Assembly (NCBI RefSeq): GCF_006770285.1
Contig: NZ_CP017195.1
Location: 930,001-994,000, forward strand
From: Lactococcus paracarnosus
GTDB lineage: Bacteria; Bacillota; Bacilli; Lactobacillales; Streptococcaceae
Direction of reading: 5' to 3'
DNA: 64,000 nt
Shown: piece by piece, positions 9,877 through 20,587 of the stretch
Position numbering within the stretch: position 1 is the first letter of the stretch
Layout of the letters: each line of letters begins with the position of its first letter
The notes under the pieces: generated by a model
Told to the model about the DNA's origin: nothing
The model's input: only the letters and a program-made list of their open reading frames with translations
Databases searched by the model: none
Made by a program: the position numbers and the translations under genes

Positions 9877-12150
9877 ATGAATCCATTATTACAAGGTATG
9901 AACGCTAGACAAGCAGAGGCGGTTGAGGCGACGGAAGGGCCATTATTGATTATGGCTGGCGCAGGGTCTGGTAAAACGCGTGTCTTAACACACAGAATTG
10001 CATATCTGATTGAAGAAAAAGAAGTCAACCCTTGGAATATTTTAGCGATAACCTTTACAAATAAAGCGGCTCGTGAAATGCGTGAACGTGCGATTAATCT
10101 GAATCCTCGTGCGCAAGATTCACTCATCGCAACTTTTCATAGTATGTGTGTCCGAATTTTGAGAAGAGATGCTGACCATATTGGCTATAATCGAAATTTT
10201 ACGATTGTTGATCCTGGTGAGCAACGGACTTTAATGAAACGCATCCTAAAAGAGTTAAATGTAGATCCCAAAAAGTTTACAGAGCGTACGATTTTAGGAA
10301 CGATTTCAAATAGTAAAAACGAACTAGTTACAGCTGAAATTTACGAGAAAAATGCTGATGATCTCTATACAAACATTGTTGCAAAAGCCTATAAGCGTTA
10401 TGAAACTGAATTAAAACGTAGTGAATCGATGGATTTCGATGATTTGATCATGAATACGATTTTGTTATTTGATAAAAATCCAGATGTGCTTGCTTATTAT
10501 CAAGGTAAGTTTCAATATATTCATGTGGATGAGTATCAAGATACCAACCATGCCCAATACCAGATGGTGCAGTTACTTGCTAAACGGTTTAAAAATTTAT
10601 GTGTGGTTGGTGATGCTGACCAGTCTATCTATGGCTGGCGTGGTGCTGATATGCAAAATATTTTAGACTTTGAAAAAGATTATCCGCAAGCTAAAGTTGT
10701 GTTATTAGAAGAGAACTATCGCTCAACTAAGACGATACTCCAAGCAGCAAATGAGGTCATCAATCATAACAAAAATAGACGACCTAAAGAACTTTGGACT
10801 CAGAATGCTGATGGTGAGATGATAGTCTATAATCGGTCAGGTGATGAGCGAGAAGAGGCAAATTTTGTAGCAGGTCAAATTAATTATGAACAAGACCAAC
10901 ATGATCGCAGCTATGCTGATTTCGCCGTTTTATATCGGACAAATGCCCAATCACGGGCGATTGAAGAAGCGCTACTGAAGTCTAATATACCTTATACCAT
11001 GGTTGGTGGGACTAAGTTCTATTCACGTAAGGAAATTCGAGATGTTGTCGCCTATCTTAATGTGATTGCAAATAGTCGTGATAATATTTCTTTTGAGCGA
11101 ATTGTTAATGAACCAAAACGTGGTGTGGGACCAAAAGCCCTAGAAACGCTTCGGGATTTTGCGACGCAACAAAATAGTTCTTTGCTTGATGCATCACGTG
11201 ATGTGACCTTAAGTCAGCTAAAAGGAAAAGCAGCATCAGAGCTGTTTAATTTAGCGCATGTCTTGCTGAATTTAGCAGATGATGCCGATCAGTTTACGAT
11301 TACTGAATTAGTGGAAGCAGTACTAGATAAAACAGGCTATCGTCAGGCTTTAGCAGTGCAAAAAACGAGTTTAGAATCACAAAATCGCTTAGAAAATATC
11401 GAAGAATTTTTGACAGTCACACAAAACTTCGATAAAAAAGAAGCAGAGGCACCTGCTGAAGATGAGACAGGTCTTGACAAGCTTAGTCGCTTCTTAAATG
11501 ATCTGAGTCTTGTTGCCGATACAGATAGTTATGAGGAAACGGCTCAGGTGACTCTGATGACCTTACATGCGGCAAAGGGACTAGAATTCCCAGTCGTCTT
11601 CTTAGTTGGTATGGAAGAAGGCGTCTTTCCGCTTAGCCGTCAGGCAGAAGATGCGGATGAGCTAGAAGAAGAACGTCGCCTAGCCTATGTTGGGATTACC
11701 AGAGCAGAAGCTGTTCTCTACTTAACAAACGCTAGCACGCGGATGCTTTTCGGTCGCACAAGCTATAATCAACCATCACGATTTTTACGCGAGATAGACG
11801 ATAGCTTGTTAACCTATACAGGTCAAGCCAGAAAAGCCAATACGAGCTTTAACGCGACCTATAAGTCTAGTGTCAGTCAATCTCAGTTTGGGTCAGGTGT
11901 CAGTCTCTCAGATGCTATCAAAGGCAGGAAATCTGCGACCTCATCAGTCAAGCAAGCTATAGGTCAAGCGCCTAAGGCAGTAGCTGACTGGGGGATTGGT
12001 GACATCGCCCAACATAAAAAATGGGGTGATGGTACGGTCCTTGATGTATCAGGAACAGGGTCAAATATGGAGCTGAAGATTGCCTTTCCAGAAGTTGGCT
12101 TAAAACGGTTGTTGGCACAAATGGCACCGATTACTAAGCTTGAAAAATAG
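9877..12150 (+). CDS. pcrA: ATP-dependent DNA helicase PcrA (UvrD/Rep family)
   Basis: A 757-residue SF1A 3'-5' helicase in repair, replication restart and plasmid replication. Visible motifs: Walker [10 protein letters not shown] (near 28-36), [18 protein letters not shown] (Walker B), [40 protein letters not shown] and VGITRAE. The C-terminal segment ends with the tudor-like [10 protein letters not shown] module that contacts RNA polymerase in PcrA proteins. Length and motif order are normal. It leads a possible operon with the DUF2130 gene 27 bp downstream, truB and ribF. Confidence 0.96.
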   Translation: MNPLLQGMNARQAEAVEATEGPLLIMAGAGSGKTRVLTHRIAYLIEEKEVNPWNILAITFTNKAAREMRERAINLNPRAQDSLIATFHSMCVRILRRDADHIGYNRNFTIVDPGEQRTLMKRILKELNVDPKKFTERTILGTISNSKNELVTAEIYEKNADDLYTNIVAKAYKRYETELKRSESMDFDDLIMNTILLFDKNPDVLAYYQGKFQYIHVDEYQDTNHAQYQMVQLLAKRFKNLCVVGDADQSIYGWRGADMQNILDFEKDYPQAKVVLLEENYRSTKTILQAANEVINHNKNRRPKELWTQNADGEMIVYNRSGDEREEANFVAGQINYEQDQHDRSYADFAVLYRTNAQSRAIEEALLKSNIPYTMVGGTKFYSRKEIRDVVAYLNVIANSRDNISFERIVNEPKRGVGPKALETLRDFATQQNSSLLDASRDVTLSQLKGKAASELFNLAHVLLNLADDADQFTITELVEAVLDKTGYRQALAVQKTSLESQNRLENIEEFLTVTQNFDKKEAEAPAEDETGLDKLSRFLNDLSLVADTDSYEETAQVTLMTLHAAKGLEFPVVFLVGMEEGVFPLSRQAEDADELEEERRLAYVGITRAEAVLYLTNASTRMLFGRTSYNQPSRFLREIDDSLLTYTGQARKANTSFNATYKSSVSQSQFGSGVSLSDAIKGRKSATSSVKQAIGQAPKAVADWGIGDIAQHKKWGDGTVLDVSGTGSNMELKIAFPEVGLKRLLAQMAPITKLEK

Positions 12151-12177
12151 GCCTTTCAAAACCATATAGGAGAACTC

Positions 12178-13569
12178 ATGAATCAAATCCAATGCCCGCA
12201 TTGTGGGGAAGTGTTTACAGTTGATGAATCAGGATTTTCTGATATTTTAGCACAAGTCAGAACCCAAGAGTTTGAACAGGAAATTCATGCGCAACTTGAA
12301 AAAGAAAAAGCCTTGATGGCAGTTCAATCAGAGGCAAAATTAACTGAGTTAGAACATCAGTTAAAAACGCTGGAAGTTTCGAAAGTTACAGAGCTAAAAT
12401 TAGTCGAAGAACAAACAAAAGCAAGTAGCCAAACTGAGCTACTAAGCTTAAAAACTGAACTTGAAAAGGCCCAGCAAGCACGTGATAATCTGGAGCAGGC
12501 GAAGACTGTCGAGCTAAAACTCGTTGAGGAGCAAACCAAAGCAGCCTTACAGCATGAACTTTCTGACTTAAAGGCCCAACTTGCCCAACTTACGGCTCAA
12601 AATGAATTAGCTTTACAGCAGACAATGTCTGATAGTGAAAAAGCCTTAACTGAGGTTGCTAAAGAACGAGATGCAGTCCAAAATCAATTACTACTTGCAG
12701 AAAAAGAACAAGTGCTCAAACAAAATTCAGTTAAAAATGAATATGAGATACTACTAAAAGCTAAAAACGATGAAGTTGCTTTTTATAAAAATTTCAAGGC
12801 CCAACAGTCAACTAAGGCAATTGGTGAAAGCTTGGAGAACTTTGCTGAAAATGAGTTCAACAAAGTGCGTGCAACCATGTTTCCAAAAGCTTATTTTGAA
12901 AAAGATAATGATGCCAGGTCAGGTAGTAAAGGTGATTTTATCTTTCGAGAATTGGATGAATTTGGTAATGAAATCATCTCGATCATGTTTGAGATGAAAA
13001 ACGAAGGTGATGAGACAGCAACCAAACATAAAAATCGTGATTTTTATAAAGAATTAGATAAAGATAGGCATGAAAAGTCATGTGAATATGCTGTTTTAGT
13101 GACCATGCTTGAGGCCGACAATGATTATTTCAATACTGGTATTGTGGATGTTTCGCATGACTATGCTAAAATGTATGTTGTGCGACCTAATTTCTTTATC
13201 CAATTAATTGGCTTGTTGCGTAATGCGGCCATGAATTCACTAGCTTATAAGCAAGAAATTGCCTTAATTCGCGAACAAAATATAGACATTACGACCTTTG
13301 AAGATGACCTTGATCTCTTTAAAACTGGTTTTGCAAAGAACTATACATCTGCAAGTAAGAATTTCGCTAAGGCGATCGATGAGATTGATAAGTCGATCAA
13401 GCGGATGGAAGAAGTGAAAAAAGCACTCCTAACAAGTGAAAATCAACTGCGATTAGCCAATAATAAACTAGAAGATGTATCCGTCAAAAAATTAACCAAG
13501 AAGAATCCAACGATGGCAGAAAAATTTGCCAATTTAAACTCTGAGAAAAGAAAAACAAATGACATATAA
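12178..13569 (+). CDS. DUF2130 coiled-coil protein with N-terminal zinc ribbon
   Basis: 463 residues. The start has a single CPHCGEVF half zinc-ribbon (Cys6/Cys9). Residues about 25-205 are a long charged coiled coil with a duplicated stretch ([11 protein letters not shown] near 73 and again near 112). The conserved DUF2130 domain occupies about 205-390, and another helical segment ends the protein. No enzymatic function is established for DUF2130. The coiled coil plus compact domain layout resembles RmuC-type nuclease-fold proteins, but I can only infer a DNA-related role. RBS AGGAG at 12168-12172; the end overlaps truB by 11 bp. Confidence 0.8.
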   Translation: MNQIQCPHCGEVFTVDESGFSDILAQVRTQEFEQEIHAQLEKEKALMAVQSEAKLTELEHQLKTLEVSKVTELKLVEEQTKASSQTELLSLKTELEKAQQARDNLEQAKTVELKLVEEQTKAALQHELSDLKAQLAQLTAQNELALQQTMSDSEKALTEVAKERDAVQNQLLLAEKEQVLKQNSVKNEYEILLKAKNDEVAFYKNFKAQQSTKAIGESLENFAENEFNKVRATMFPKAYFEKDNDARSGSKGDFIFRELDEFGNEIISIMFEMKNEGDETATKHKNRDFYKELDKDRHEKSCEYAVLVTMLEADNDYFNTGIVDVSHDYAKMYVVRPNFFIQLIGLLRNAAMNSLAYKQEIALIREQNIDITTFEDDLDLFKTGFAKNYTSASKNFAKAIDEIDKSIKRMEEVKKALLTSENQLRLANNKLEDVSVKKLTKKNPTMAEKFANLNSEKRKTNDI

Positions 13570-14455
13570 TGGTATATTAGCGATATATAAAGAAGCGGGC
13601 ATGACCAGTCATGACGTTGTCTTTAAGCTACGAAAAATATTGCAGACTAAGAAAATTGGTCATGGTGGAACATTAGATCCTGATGTGACAGGCGTCTTAC
13701 CGATTGCTGTCGGTCAAGGCACGCGTGTTGTAGAATTTATGACAGAGGCTGGAAAAGTATATGAAGGTCAAGTCACGCTAGGCTTTTCTACTGAGACAGA
13801 AGATGCCAGTGGTGAGGTGGTCAAGCGTACGCCTGTGACACAGGTACCTAGTGAAGCTGACATTGATCTCGCCATGGCTGAATTTGTCGGTGAGATCACA
13901 CAAATCCCCCCCATGTATTCGGCAGTCAAGGTGAACGGCCGTAAACTCTATGAATATGCACGTGCTGGTGAGACAGTCGATAGACCAGAAAGACAGGTCA
14001 CGCTGACAGAATTTATCAGAACGTCTGATTTAGTGTTTGACCAAGATAATCAGCTTCTTAAATTTAACTTTAGAGTGGTTTGTAGTAAAGGCACTTATGT
14101 GAGAACACTAGCCGTTGATTTGGGGGCTAAACTTGGCTATGCAAGCCATATGTCTTATTTGCAGCGGACTGCATCAGCAGGGTTGAAAATAGCAAATGCA
14201 TTCAAGTTATCAGAAATCGAGCAGCTGAAAGCAGAAGATCGTTTATCAGAAGCATTTTTACCGATCGAGTATGGGGTATCTGATTTAGAAAAAGTGTCAC
14301 TTACAGCAGAACAAGTTAAAGAGATTAGTTTTGGTAGATTTGTGACACTGACATCGGATACTGATATTGTTGCAGGGTTTCAAGATGACCGCTTGATTGC
14401 GATTTTGCAAAAACGGGATGGCATGCTTTATAAACCTAAGAAAGTGATGATATGA
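13559..14455 (+). CDS. truB: tRNA pseudouridine(55) synthase
   Basis: TruB makes the conserved pseudouridine 55 in the T loop of tRNAs. The 298-residue protein has the catalytic aspartate in [12 protein letters not shown] (Asp40), the [12 protein letters not shown] motif and the [15 protein letters not shown] motif, and a C-terminal PUA-like region. It overlaps the DUF2130 gene by 11 bp and ribF by 4 bp (ATGA). The truB-ribF pair is conserved in Firmicutes. Confidence 0.96.
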   Translation: MTYNGILAIYKEAGMTSHDVVFKLRKILQTKKIGHGGTLDPDVTGVLPIAVGQGTRVVEFMTEAGKVYEGQVTLGFSTETEDASGEVVKRTPVTQVPSEADIDLAMAEFVGEITQIPPMYSAVKVNGRKLYEYARAGETVDRPERQVTLTEFIRTSDLVFDQDNQLLKFNFRVVCSKGTYVRTLAVDLGAKLGYASHMSYLQRTASAGLKIANAFKLSEIEQLKAEDRLSEAFLPIEYGVSDLEKVSLTAEQVKEISFGRFVTLTSDTDIVAGFQDDRLIAILQKRDGMLYKPKKVMI

Positions 14456-15348
14456 AAGTATTTGAATTTAACGCACAAAACGTGGATAACGCACCAACTA
14501 TTCTCGTTTTGGGGTATTTTGATGGCTTACATCGTGGTCACCAAACCTTATTTGATAAGGCACGTGAGTTAGCTGCAGAAAAGAAAGCGACGATCTCAGT
14601 ATTAACCTTCCCTGAAAGTCCTATTTTGGTATTTGAGAAATTCAATGAGAATTTACTCAAACAGTTAACCTCAAAAGAAAAAAGAAACCAGCTATTTGAA
14701 GAAAATGGGGTAGATTTTCTCTATTTTACAGACTTTACTAGCCACTTTGCAAAGTTAACGAGTCATGATTTTATAGAAAAGTATCTCAAAAAATTAGCCA
14801 TATCAGCTATCGTGATTGGTTTTGATTACCAATTTGGATCAGATCATGGCAGTCTTGCTCAACTATCAGAGTATGATGCTTATCAAGTAAGTGAATTGAC
14901 TGATATGGGAGAGAAAATTTCATCTAGTCGGATTAGACAGGCGATTATTGACGGAGATGTTACACTTGCTAATCGGCTACTAGGCTATAACTATGAAATC
15001 AGCGGTTTAGTCGTACATGGTGAAGCACGTGGCCGCACGATTGGCTATCCAACAGCAAATATTGAATCAAAGAGTATGCAATATCTGCCCTTAATTGGCG
15101 TTTATGTTGTTGATATAGCAGTTGGTGACAAAAAGTATCGAGGGATGGCGTCTATTGGCTACAATGATACCTTTGGTGGGAAAAATAAAACATTAGAAGT
15201 TAACATTTTTGATTTTCATGATGAAATTTATGGTGAAACTGTCACAGTTTACTTCCTAAAATTTATTCGTGGGATGATTAAATTCGATAGTGTTGATGCA
15301 CTTATCACCCAAATGGATGATGATGAGAAAATTTCTCGTTATTTCTAA
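14452..15348 (+). CDS. ribF: Bifunctional riboflavin kinase / FMN adenylyltransferase
   Basis: RibF phosphorylates riboflavin to FMN and adenylates FMN to FAD. The N-terminal nucleotidyltransferase domain shows the [11 protein letters not shown] motif (HxGH type) and SSSRIRQAI. The C-terminal flavokinase domain shows [12 protein letters not shown] and [21 protein letters not shown]. At 298 residues it is normal length. FMN and FAD made here would feed ApbE-dependent flavinylation. Starts in the ATGA overlap with truB. Confidence 0.96.
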   Translation: MKVFEFNAQNVDNAPTILVLGYFDGLHRGHQTLFDKARELAAEKKATISVLTFPESPILVFEKFNENLLKQLTSKEKRNQLFEENGVDFLYFTDFTSHFAKLTSHDFIEKYLKKLAISAIVIGFDYQFGSDHGSLAQLSEYDAYQVSELTDMGEKISSSRIRQAIIDGDVTLANRLLGYNYEISGLVVHGEARGRTIGYPTANIESKSMQYLPLIGVYVVDIAVGDKKYRGMASIGYNDTFGGKNKTLEVNIFDFHDEIYGETVTVYFLKFIRGMIKFDSVDALITQMDDDEKISRYF

Positions 15349-15430
15349 GTTTGTGCGATACTAGGTCTTTAAGCGATAGGACAAGCTACCATGATAGGTA
15401 TGCTTAAACTCTACGATACTGTCAGTTATT

Positions 15431-15456
15431 CCGTCTCTTTTTTAGATGACGGTTTT
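15431..15456 (+). terminator. Probable terminator after ribF
   Basis: CCGTCTCT and AGA(T)GACGG pair with one bulged T and a T5 loop, followed by TTTT. It is weaker than the other terminators here but correctly placed. Confidence 0.45.
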
Positions 15457-15554
15457 CCTATTTTCAGGTTCATCATCACTTATCATTGACATCACTTTTT
15501 AAAGCTTTCACATGAGATAAACCGGTACATAATCAAGAAGAATTTGAGAAAAAA

Positions 15555-16694
15555 TTGAAAAATAATAGCAAGAAGCCGACATCGGCCTATATCCATATTC
15601 CATTTTGCACACAGATTTGTTACTATTGTGATTTTGCAAAAGTTTACATTCAAAATCAACCAGTAGATGCCTATTTGACAACGCTCTTAGCTGAGTTTGA
15701 TGCGCAAAATATAGGGGCGCTTAATACGATCTACATAGGTGGGGGAACACCAACTGCTTTAACTGCGGCACAATTGGATACACTCCTATCAGGTATCACG
15801 CGTCACTTAGATTTAACCCAGCTAAAAGAGTTTACCGTCGAAGCGAATCCTGGAGATTTGAGCGATGATAAGATAGCAGTGCTTAAAAAGCATCATGTCA
15901 ATCGTGTTTCTTTAGGTGTACAGACATTTAACGATCAACTCCTTAAAAAAATTGGCCGGAGTCATACAGCCCAAGATGTTTTTGATAATATTGAAAAGCT
16001 AAAGGCAGCAGGGTTTGATAATATCACGATTGATTTGATCTATGCCTTACCTGGACAGACTATGGCTGATGTCAAAAAAGATGTTGCGACATTACTCAGT
16101 CTTGATTTGCCACACGTCGCCCTATATTCACTTATTTTGGAAAATCATACGATCTTTATGAATAAAATGAGACGTGGCAAATTAGATCTGCCAAGTGATG
16201 ACTCAGATTTTGAGATGTATAATTATATCATTGACAGTCTAGAAACTGCTGGTTATGCGCATTATGAGATTTCAAACTTCGGTAAAAAGGGCTTTGAGAG
16301 TGCCCATAATCTCATGTATTGGGATAATGCTGAATACTATGGATTTGGTGCGGGTGCTAGTGGTTATGTTTCAGGTATACGCTATAAAAATCACGTCCCG
16401 ATTCACCATTATCTAGAAAATGATGATAAAAGAGCGGTTCAAGAAAAGTTAACGATGAAAGAGCAGATGGAAGAGGAACTTTTTTTAGGGTTAAGAAAGA
16501 AATCTGGTGTTAATACTGTTGCCTTTAACCGAAAATTTAATCAAGATTTTGATGCAATTTATGGCGAGACAGTAACAAAGTTAATCGAGAAACAACTTTT
16601 ATCTAGAAATGAGGCGATGATTTTTCTGACACGTCAAGGGTTGATGCTGGGTAATGATGTCTTTGAGGCATTTTTACTAGACGACATCACCTAA
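15555..16694 (+). CDS. hemW: Radical SAM heme chaperone HemW
   Basis: 379 residues with the radical-SAM cluster motif CTQICYYC (Cys18, Cys22, Cys25), the GGGTPT SAM-binding motif, VEANPGDL and the HemW-type C-terminal domain. This family is often misnamed coproporphyrinogen III oxidase; the cysteine context HIPFC...CYYCDF fits HemW, a heme-binding chaperone that delivers heme to respiratory proteins. TTG start; the upstream region gives no strong ribosome site. No heme biosynthesis genes are nearby, consistent with use of exogenous heme. Confidence 0.9.
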   Translation: MKNNSKKPTSAYIHIPFCTQICYYCDFAKVYIQNQPVDAYLTTLLAEFDAQNIGALNTIYIGGGTPTALTAAQLDTLLSGITRHLDLTQLKEFTVEANPGDLSDDKIAVLKKHHVNRVSLGVQTFNDQLLKKIGRSHTAQDVFDNIEKLKAAGFDNITIDLIYALPGQTMADVKKDVATLLSLDLPHVALYSLILENHTIFMNKMRRGKLDLPSDDSDFEMYNYIIDSLETAGYAHYEISNFGKKGFESAHNLMYWDNAEYYGFGAGASGYVSGIRYKNHVPIHHYLENDDKRAVQEKLTMKEQMEEELFLGLRKKSGVNTVAFNRKFNQDFDAIYGETVTKLIEKQLLSRNEAMIFLTRQGLMLGNDVFEAFLLDDIT

Positions 16695-16698
16695 TTTT

Positions 16699-16707
16699 TG
16701 TTATAAT
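16699..16707 (+). promoter_or_regulatory. Extended -10 promoter of the GH25 gene
   Basis: TGTTATAAT with TATAAT at 16702-16707. A transcript from here would begin near 16714, so the first ATG (16714) would have no leader. This supports the TTG at 16735 as the true start. Confidence 0.5.
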
Positions 16708-16734
16708 TAATTAATGAATATAATGAGGAAGCGT

Positions 16735-17532
16735 TTGAAATCCGTTGGGATTTTGATAACACTCTTTTTTCTAGCTGGTTTTATCTTGCTGTTTGTCAGC
16801 TTAAATATTACTAAAACTAAAAAAGAAGTTGTCAAACCACCTATCAAAAAGGTCAGCCTTGATCATGGTGTTGATATCACAAGACCAATTATTGATATTT
16901 CAGGCTGGCAACTACCAGCCGATATGGATTATGATCAACTTGCCAGCCAAGTAAATGGGGTTATTGTGCGGGTTCAGCATGGTATCAGCATGAAAAAAAC
17001 CAACAATGCTGCTTATAAAAATGGGCAAGATAAAGCCATGGCCTCACACATAACAGAATTTCAGAAACGTAATGTCCCTGTCGCGGTCTATGCCTATGTT
17101 AATGGGAAGTCTGATGATGAAATGAGACAGGAAGCTGACAAATTTTATGAACGTGCTGCTAAGTATAAGCCGACGTTTTGGTGGCTTGATGTTGAAGAAG
17201 TGACGATGAAGACAGGATTTAATCAAGGTATCGAAGCGTTTAGAAAGCAATTAGTCAAGCGTGGTGCTAGAAATATAGGGATTTATACCCAAGATTGGTT
17301 TGTGACAGCAAATAACATCGATGTAAGTCCCTATGATAGTACTTGGTTAGCTCACTATGGTGGCGACACAGGCTATTGGGACACATCACCAGTTACAACA
17401 ATCAATTATGATCTGCACCAATACACAAGTCGTGGTCGGTTAAACGGCTTTGCAGGAGACTTAGACTTCAATCGTGTTAGCACGCTAGCTGAATACAATA
17501 AAATTTTCAATAACGGCAGGCTAATGAAATAG
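16735..17532 (+). CDS. Membrane-anchored GH25 (lysozyme-like) muramidase
   Basis: A glycosyl hydrolase family 25 protein of about 265 residues. I prefer TTG 16735: GAGGAA (16725-16730) is correctly spaced before it, whereas the ATG at 16714 lies at the expected transcription start. An N-terminal membrane helix (ILITLFFLAGFILLFVSL) exports or anchors it. The GH25 barrel shows PIIDISGWQLP, VIVRVQHGIS, PVAVYAYVNG, the acidic pair in WWLDVEEVT, NIGIYTQDW and WLAHYGG. It should cleave MurNAc-GlcNAc bonds in peptidoglycan, probably for wall remodelling because there is no phage context or binding repeat. Confidence 0.85.
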   Translation: MKSVGILITLFFLAGFILLFVSLNITKTKKEVVKPPIKKVSLDHGVDITRPIIDISGWQLPADMDYDQLASQVNGVIVRVQHGISMKKTNNAAYKNGQDKAMASHITEFQKRNVPVAVYAYVNGKSDDEMRQEADKFYERAAKYKPTFWWLDVEEVTMKTGFNQGIEAFRKQLVKRGARNIGIYTQDWFVTANNIDVSPYDSTWLAHYGGDTGYWDTSPVTTINYDLHQYTSRGRLNGFAGDLDFNRVSTLAEYNKIFNNGRLMK

Positions 17533-17540
17533 CTGATATA

Positions 17541-17566
17541 AAAACGCCAATTAAGGGCGTTTTTTT
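17541..17566 (+). terminator. Terminator after the GH25 gene
   Basis: AAAACGCC (17541-17548) pairs with GGCGTTTT (17556-17563), followed by more T residues. The T-tract leads directly into the next promoter. Confidence 0.85.
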
Positions 17567-17574
17567 GGTAAAAT
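17567..17574 (+). promoter_or_regulatory. Extended -10 promoter giving a leaderless thioesterase mRNA
   Basis: TGGTAAAAT, with -10 TAAAAT at 17569-17574. The start codon ATG is at 17581, six bases after the -10, exactly where transcription should begin. No Shine-Dalgarno is possible because the terminator stem abuts it. Confidence 0.5.
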
Positions 17575-17580
17575 GAATGT

Positions 17581-18309
17581 ATGTTAACTTACAAGAAAAA
17601 ATATAATGTCCCTTACTATGAGAGTGATGCAAATGGTAACATGAAACTACCAAGTATTTTCAACGTCGCCTTGCAACTGTCAGGAGAACAATCTCTCAGC
17701 TTAGGTGTTAGTGATATCTGGTTAAAAGAAACCTACGACTACACATGGGTGGTTGTCGAGTATGCGATTGATATTGAGCGACTCCCTAGATTTAATGAAA
17801 CGATAACGATTGAGACATTTGCTACAAGTTATAATAATTTTTTCTGCTATCGTGATTTTGTCTTTTATGCAGAAAATGGTGAAAAATTATTAACGATTTC
17901 ATCAACATTTGTCTTACTTGATATTAGTCATCGTAAGGTTGTACATGTAGAGGAAGCAATTGTTGCGCCTTACCAAACTGAAAAAGTATCAAAAATGGTT
18001 CGAGGTCACAAATTTGGTAAGTTAAATCCAGATACAGTGATTGAACGCGACTTTCATGTCAGGTTTAACGATATTGATCAAAACGGTCATGTCAATAACA
18101 GTAAGTATTTTGACTGGATGATTGATCCACTCGGCTTTGATTTCTTAGGTACCCATGTACCTGAAAAAATCTATTTGAAATATATCAAAGAAGTCATGTA
18201 TGGGGTTGACGTTTTATCTCGTGCAGATATGCATGATAACACATCCTATCATGAGATTAAAACAGCAAGCAACCATGCACAAGCTGAGATTACGTGGAGA
18301 GAAAAATAA
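17581..18309 (+). CDS. Acyl-ACP thioesterase
   Basis: A 242-residue FatA/FatB-like hydrolase (PF01643) with two hot-dog folds. It releases fatty acids from acyl carrier protein. Typical start KKKYNVPYYESDANGNMKLP; the second domain has the FNDIDQNGHVNNSKYFDWM signature with catalytic Asp/His/Asn. The start is fixed by homology, yet there is no ribosome site and the -10 box lies immediately upstream, so translation is probably leaderless. The stop abuts the next ATG, so the HAD gene is cotranscribed. Confidence 0.9.
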   Translation: MLTYKKKYNVPYYESDANGNMKLPSIFNVALQLSGEQSLSLGVSDIWLKETYDYTWVVVEYAIDIERLPRFNETITIETFATSYNNFFCYRDFVFYAENGEKLLTISSTFVLLDISHRKVVHVEEAIVAPYQTEKVSKMVRGHKFGKLNPDTVIERDFHVRFNDIDQNGHVNNSKYFDWMIDPLGFDFLGTHVPEKIYLKYIKEVMYGVDVLSRADMHDNTSYHEIKTASNHAQAEITWREK

Positions 18310-19074
18310 ATGACACACTATAAAGGCTATCTGATTGATCTTGACGGGACGATTTATATCGGAGAAAATAAAATACCAGCGGGGACCAGATTTGTGAAAC
18401 GCCTGCAAGATAAAAAAATTCCTCATCTCTTTGTCACAAATAATACGACGAAAACACCTGCGCAGGTACAGGCACGCTTAAAGGAAAAGTTTGCTATTAC
18501 GACAACTGAGGAAACAATCTATACAGCAACTTTAGCCACGCTGGATTATATGAATGATATGGCCAAAGGAGACACGGCCTATGTGATTGGTGAATCAGGT
18601 CTGAAATCTGCCATCTATGGGAGCTATAAAAGAGAGACTGAAAATCCTGCTTATGTTGTTGTCGGTCTAGATAACGATCTCACTTATGAAAAATTGACCA
18701 TCGCAACACTTGCTATCGCAAATGGGGCCATGTTTATCGGGACCAATCCAGATTTGAATATCCCTACTGAACGTGGTCTTTTACCTGGTGCAGGCAGTAT
18801 TAATAAATTATTAGAGACTGCAACACGAATTAAACCCATTTTTATCGGTAAACCAAATGCAATTATTATGAACAAAGCGGTTGAACGAATTGGCTTGTCA
18901 CGACGTGATCTAGTCATGGTTGGCGATAATTACCTGACAGATATACGCGCTGGTATTGATAATGATATTGCTAGCTTACTAGTCACAACTGGCTTTACTA
19001 AACCTGAGGAAGTGGCAGGATTACCGATTGCACCAACACATGTTATCGCGTCTTTAGATGACTGGCAACTGTGA
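18310..19074 (+). CDS. HAD-superfamily IIA phosphatase (TIGR01457 / NagD-like)
   Basis: 254 residues. Nucleophile motif [12 protein letters not shown] (Asp10, Asp12), motif [12 protein letters not shown], the C2-type cap, and motif [14 protein letters not shown]. Family members dephosphorylate small phosphometabolites such as p-nitrophenyl phosphate, glycerol phosphates or nucleotides; the physiological substrate is not evident. The thioesterase, HAD and TIGR01906 order is a conserved lactic acid bacterial cluster. Confidence 0.9.
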   Translation: MTHYKGYLIDLDGTIYIGENKIPAGTRFVKRLQDKKIPHLFVTNNTTKTPAQVQARLKEKFAITTTEETIYTATLATLDYMNDMAKGDTAYVIGESGLKSAIYGSYKRETENPAYVVVGLDNDLTYEKLTIATLAIANGAMFIGTNPDLNIPTERGLLPGAGSINKLLETATRIKPIFIGKPNAIIMNKAVERIGLSRRDLVMVGDNYLTDIRAGIDNDIASLLVTTGFTKPEEVAGLPIAPTHVIASLDDWQL

Positions 19075-19086
19075 GGCTGGTAAGAG

Positions 19087-19707
19087 ATGAAAATTAAACT
19101 CCATTTTTCATTGGCTTTTTTATGGTCGATCGCTGCAAGTGCGACATTGACGATTTTTGCTGCTATCCCGTTATTTTATAGCTTGATCAAACCACTTAAG
19201 CTGACTGAATTGAGCTATCTGAGTCAAAAAACGATCATCTATAACTTTAATACCTTGATGGCTTATTTGCTCAACCCATTTAATCGCACATTAAACATGC
19301 CTGATTTTAAAAGTTCTTCTGAAGGTTTGAGTCATTTTGCTGATGTCAAAAATTTGTTCATGCTTGCCATGCTTGCTACGATTATTCTTGCAATACCGAC
19401 AATCCTATTCATTAAAAATAGCCGCTATATTCAGGTTTATCAAGAACTTAAACTGTGTCTCATACTACCCGTATTTGTCGCAGTCATCAGCTTATTTGGT
19501 GGATTTGATACCATCTTCATCACCTTTCATAAACTGTTATTTAGAAATGCAAATTGGCTTTTTGATCCAGCTACGGATCCAGTTATCAACATCTTACCAG
19601 AATCCTATTTTATGGCCTGCTTTATTCTATTTGGGCTCATCTATCTACTATTCTGGTCTATGCTATTAGTTAAAACTAAAAGGAGGATCTACCATGCAAA
19701 AAATTAA
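19087..19707 (+). CDS. TIGR01906 (DUF1461) integral membrane protein
   Basis: 206 residues with about four hydrophobic helices (near 8-32, 93-110, 122-145 and 175-200). The loop after helix 1 has the family pattern with [20 protein letters not shown] and the DVKNLF segment. DUF1461 proteins are widespread in lactic acid bacteria and uncharacterised. The end overlaps rapZ by 14 bp, and the rapZ ribosome site (AGGAGG, 19680-19685) lies inside this gene. Confidence 0.85.
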   Translation: MKIKLHFSLAFLWSIAASATLTIFAAIPLFYSLIKPLKLTELSYLSQKTIIYNFNTLMAYLLNPFNRTLNMPDFKSSSEGLSHFADVKNLFMLAMLATIILAIPTILFIKNSRYIQVYQELKLCLILPVFVAVISLFGGFDTIFITFHKLLFRNANWLFDPATDPVINILPESYFMACFILFGLIYLLFWSMLLVKTKRRIYHAKN

Positions 19708-20587
19708 TTTAGTCATTATTACTGGAATGAGTGGTGCTGGGAAAACGGTCGCCATTCAATCTTTTGAGGATATGGGCTATTTCACAGTTGATAATATGCC
19801 TGCCAATCTGATTGAAAAATTTGTCAGCCTGTTAACGACGTCTGAAAAAGGGGATATTGATAAAGTTGCCATGGTTGTTGATATGAGAAGTCGCAGTTTT
19901 TTTGATGCACTAAGTGATATTGTCAATGATTTATCTGATAATCCTGATGTAGACTTTAGATTATTATATCTAGATAGCTCTGATGAAGAGTTGGTGGCAC
20001 GCTATAAAGAGACCCGTCGTAGTCATCCACTTTCAGAAGATGGTCGTGTTTTGGATGGGATTATGCGGGAACGCGAACTTTTATCACCCTTAAAATCATT
20101 TTCTCAAAATGTGATTGATACGACTGAATTAACACCTAGAAATCTTCGATCACAGATTTCACAACAGTTTGCGACGGAGAATACGAAAGCGCCCTTCAGA
20201 ATAGAAGTCATCAGTTTTGGTTTCAAATATGGTCTGCCTTTGGATGCTGACCTTGTTTTTGACGTTCGATTTTTACCAAACCCGCATTATATTCCTGAGC
20301 TACGTAATCAGACAGGCCTTGAAGAAGCAGTCTACAATTATGTCATGGATGCACCCGAGTCAGAAGCATTCTACACGAATTTAATGCAGATGCTAAATCC
20401 AATCATTCCAGGCTATGAAAAAGAAGGCAAGTCTGTTTTAGTTATTGCCATCGGCTGTACTGGTGGTCAGCATAGAAGTGTAGCATTTGCAAAACGCATT
20501 TCTGAAGAGTTAACATCTGGTAAGTGGTTAGTCAATACCAATCACCGTGATAAAGATAGACGGAAAGAAACGGTCAATCGGTCATGA
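19694..20587 (+). CDS. rapZ: RNase adapter / nucleotide-binding protein RapZ (YvcJ)
   Basis: 297 residues. The N-terminal P-loop is [19 protein letters not shown]. The C-terminal domain carries [21 protein letters not shown] and [11 protein letters not shown]. In Gram-negatives RapZ controls GlmS through RNase E; in Firmicutes YvcJ binds and hydrolyses GTP and affects competence. The rapZ-yvcK-whiA order with short overlaps is the standard Firmicutes operon. Confidence 0.95.
   Translation: MQKINLVIITGMSGAGKTVAIQSFEDMGYFTVDNMPANLIEKFVSLLTTSEKGDIDKVAMVVDMRSRSFFDALSDIVNDLSDNPDVDFRLLYLDSSDEELVARYKETRRSHPLSEDGRVLDGIMRERELLSPLKSFSQNVIDTTELTPRNLRSQISQQFATENTKAPFRIEVISFGFKYGLPLDADLVFDVRFLPNPHYIPELRNQTGLEEAVYNYVMDAPESEAFYTNLMQMLNPIIPGYEKEGKSVLVIAIGCTGGQHRSVAFAKRISEELTSGKWLVNTNHRDKDRRKETVNRS

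Noticed and set aside
16714..16734. ATG start of the GH25 protein
   Set aside because: It lies at the predicted transcription start without a ribosome site; TTG 16735 has GAGGAA at good spacing. Not fully excluded if translation is leaderless.
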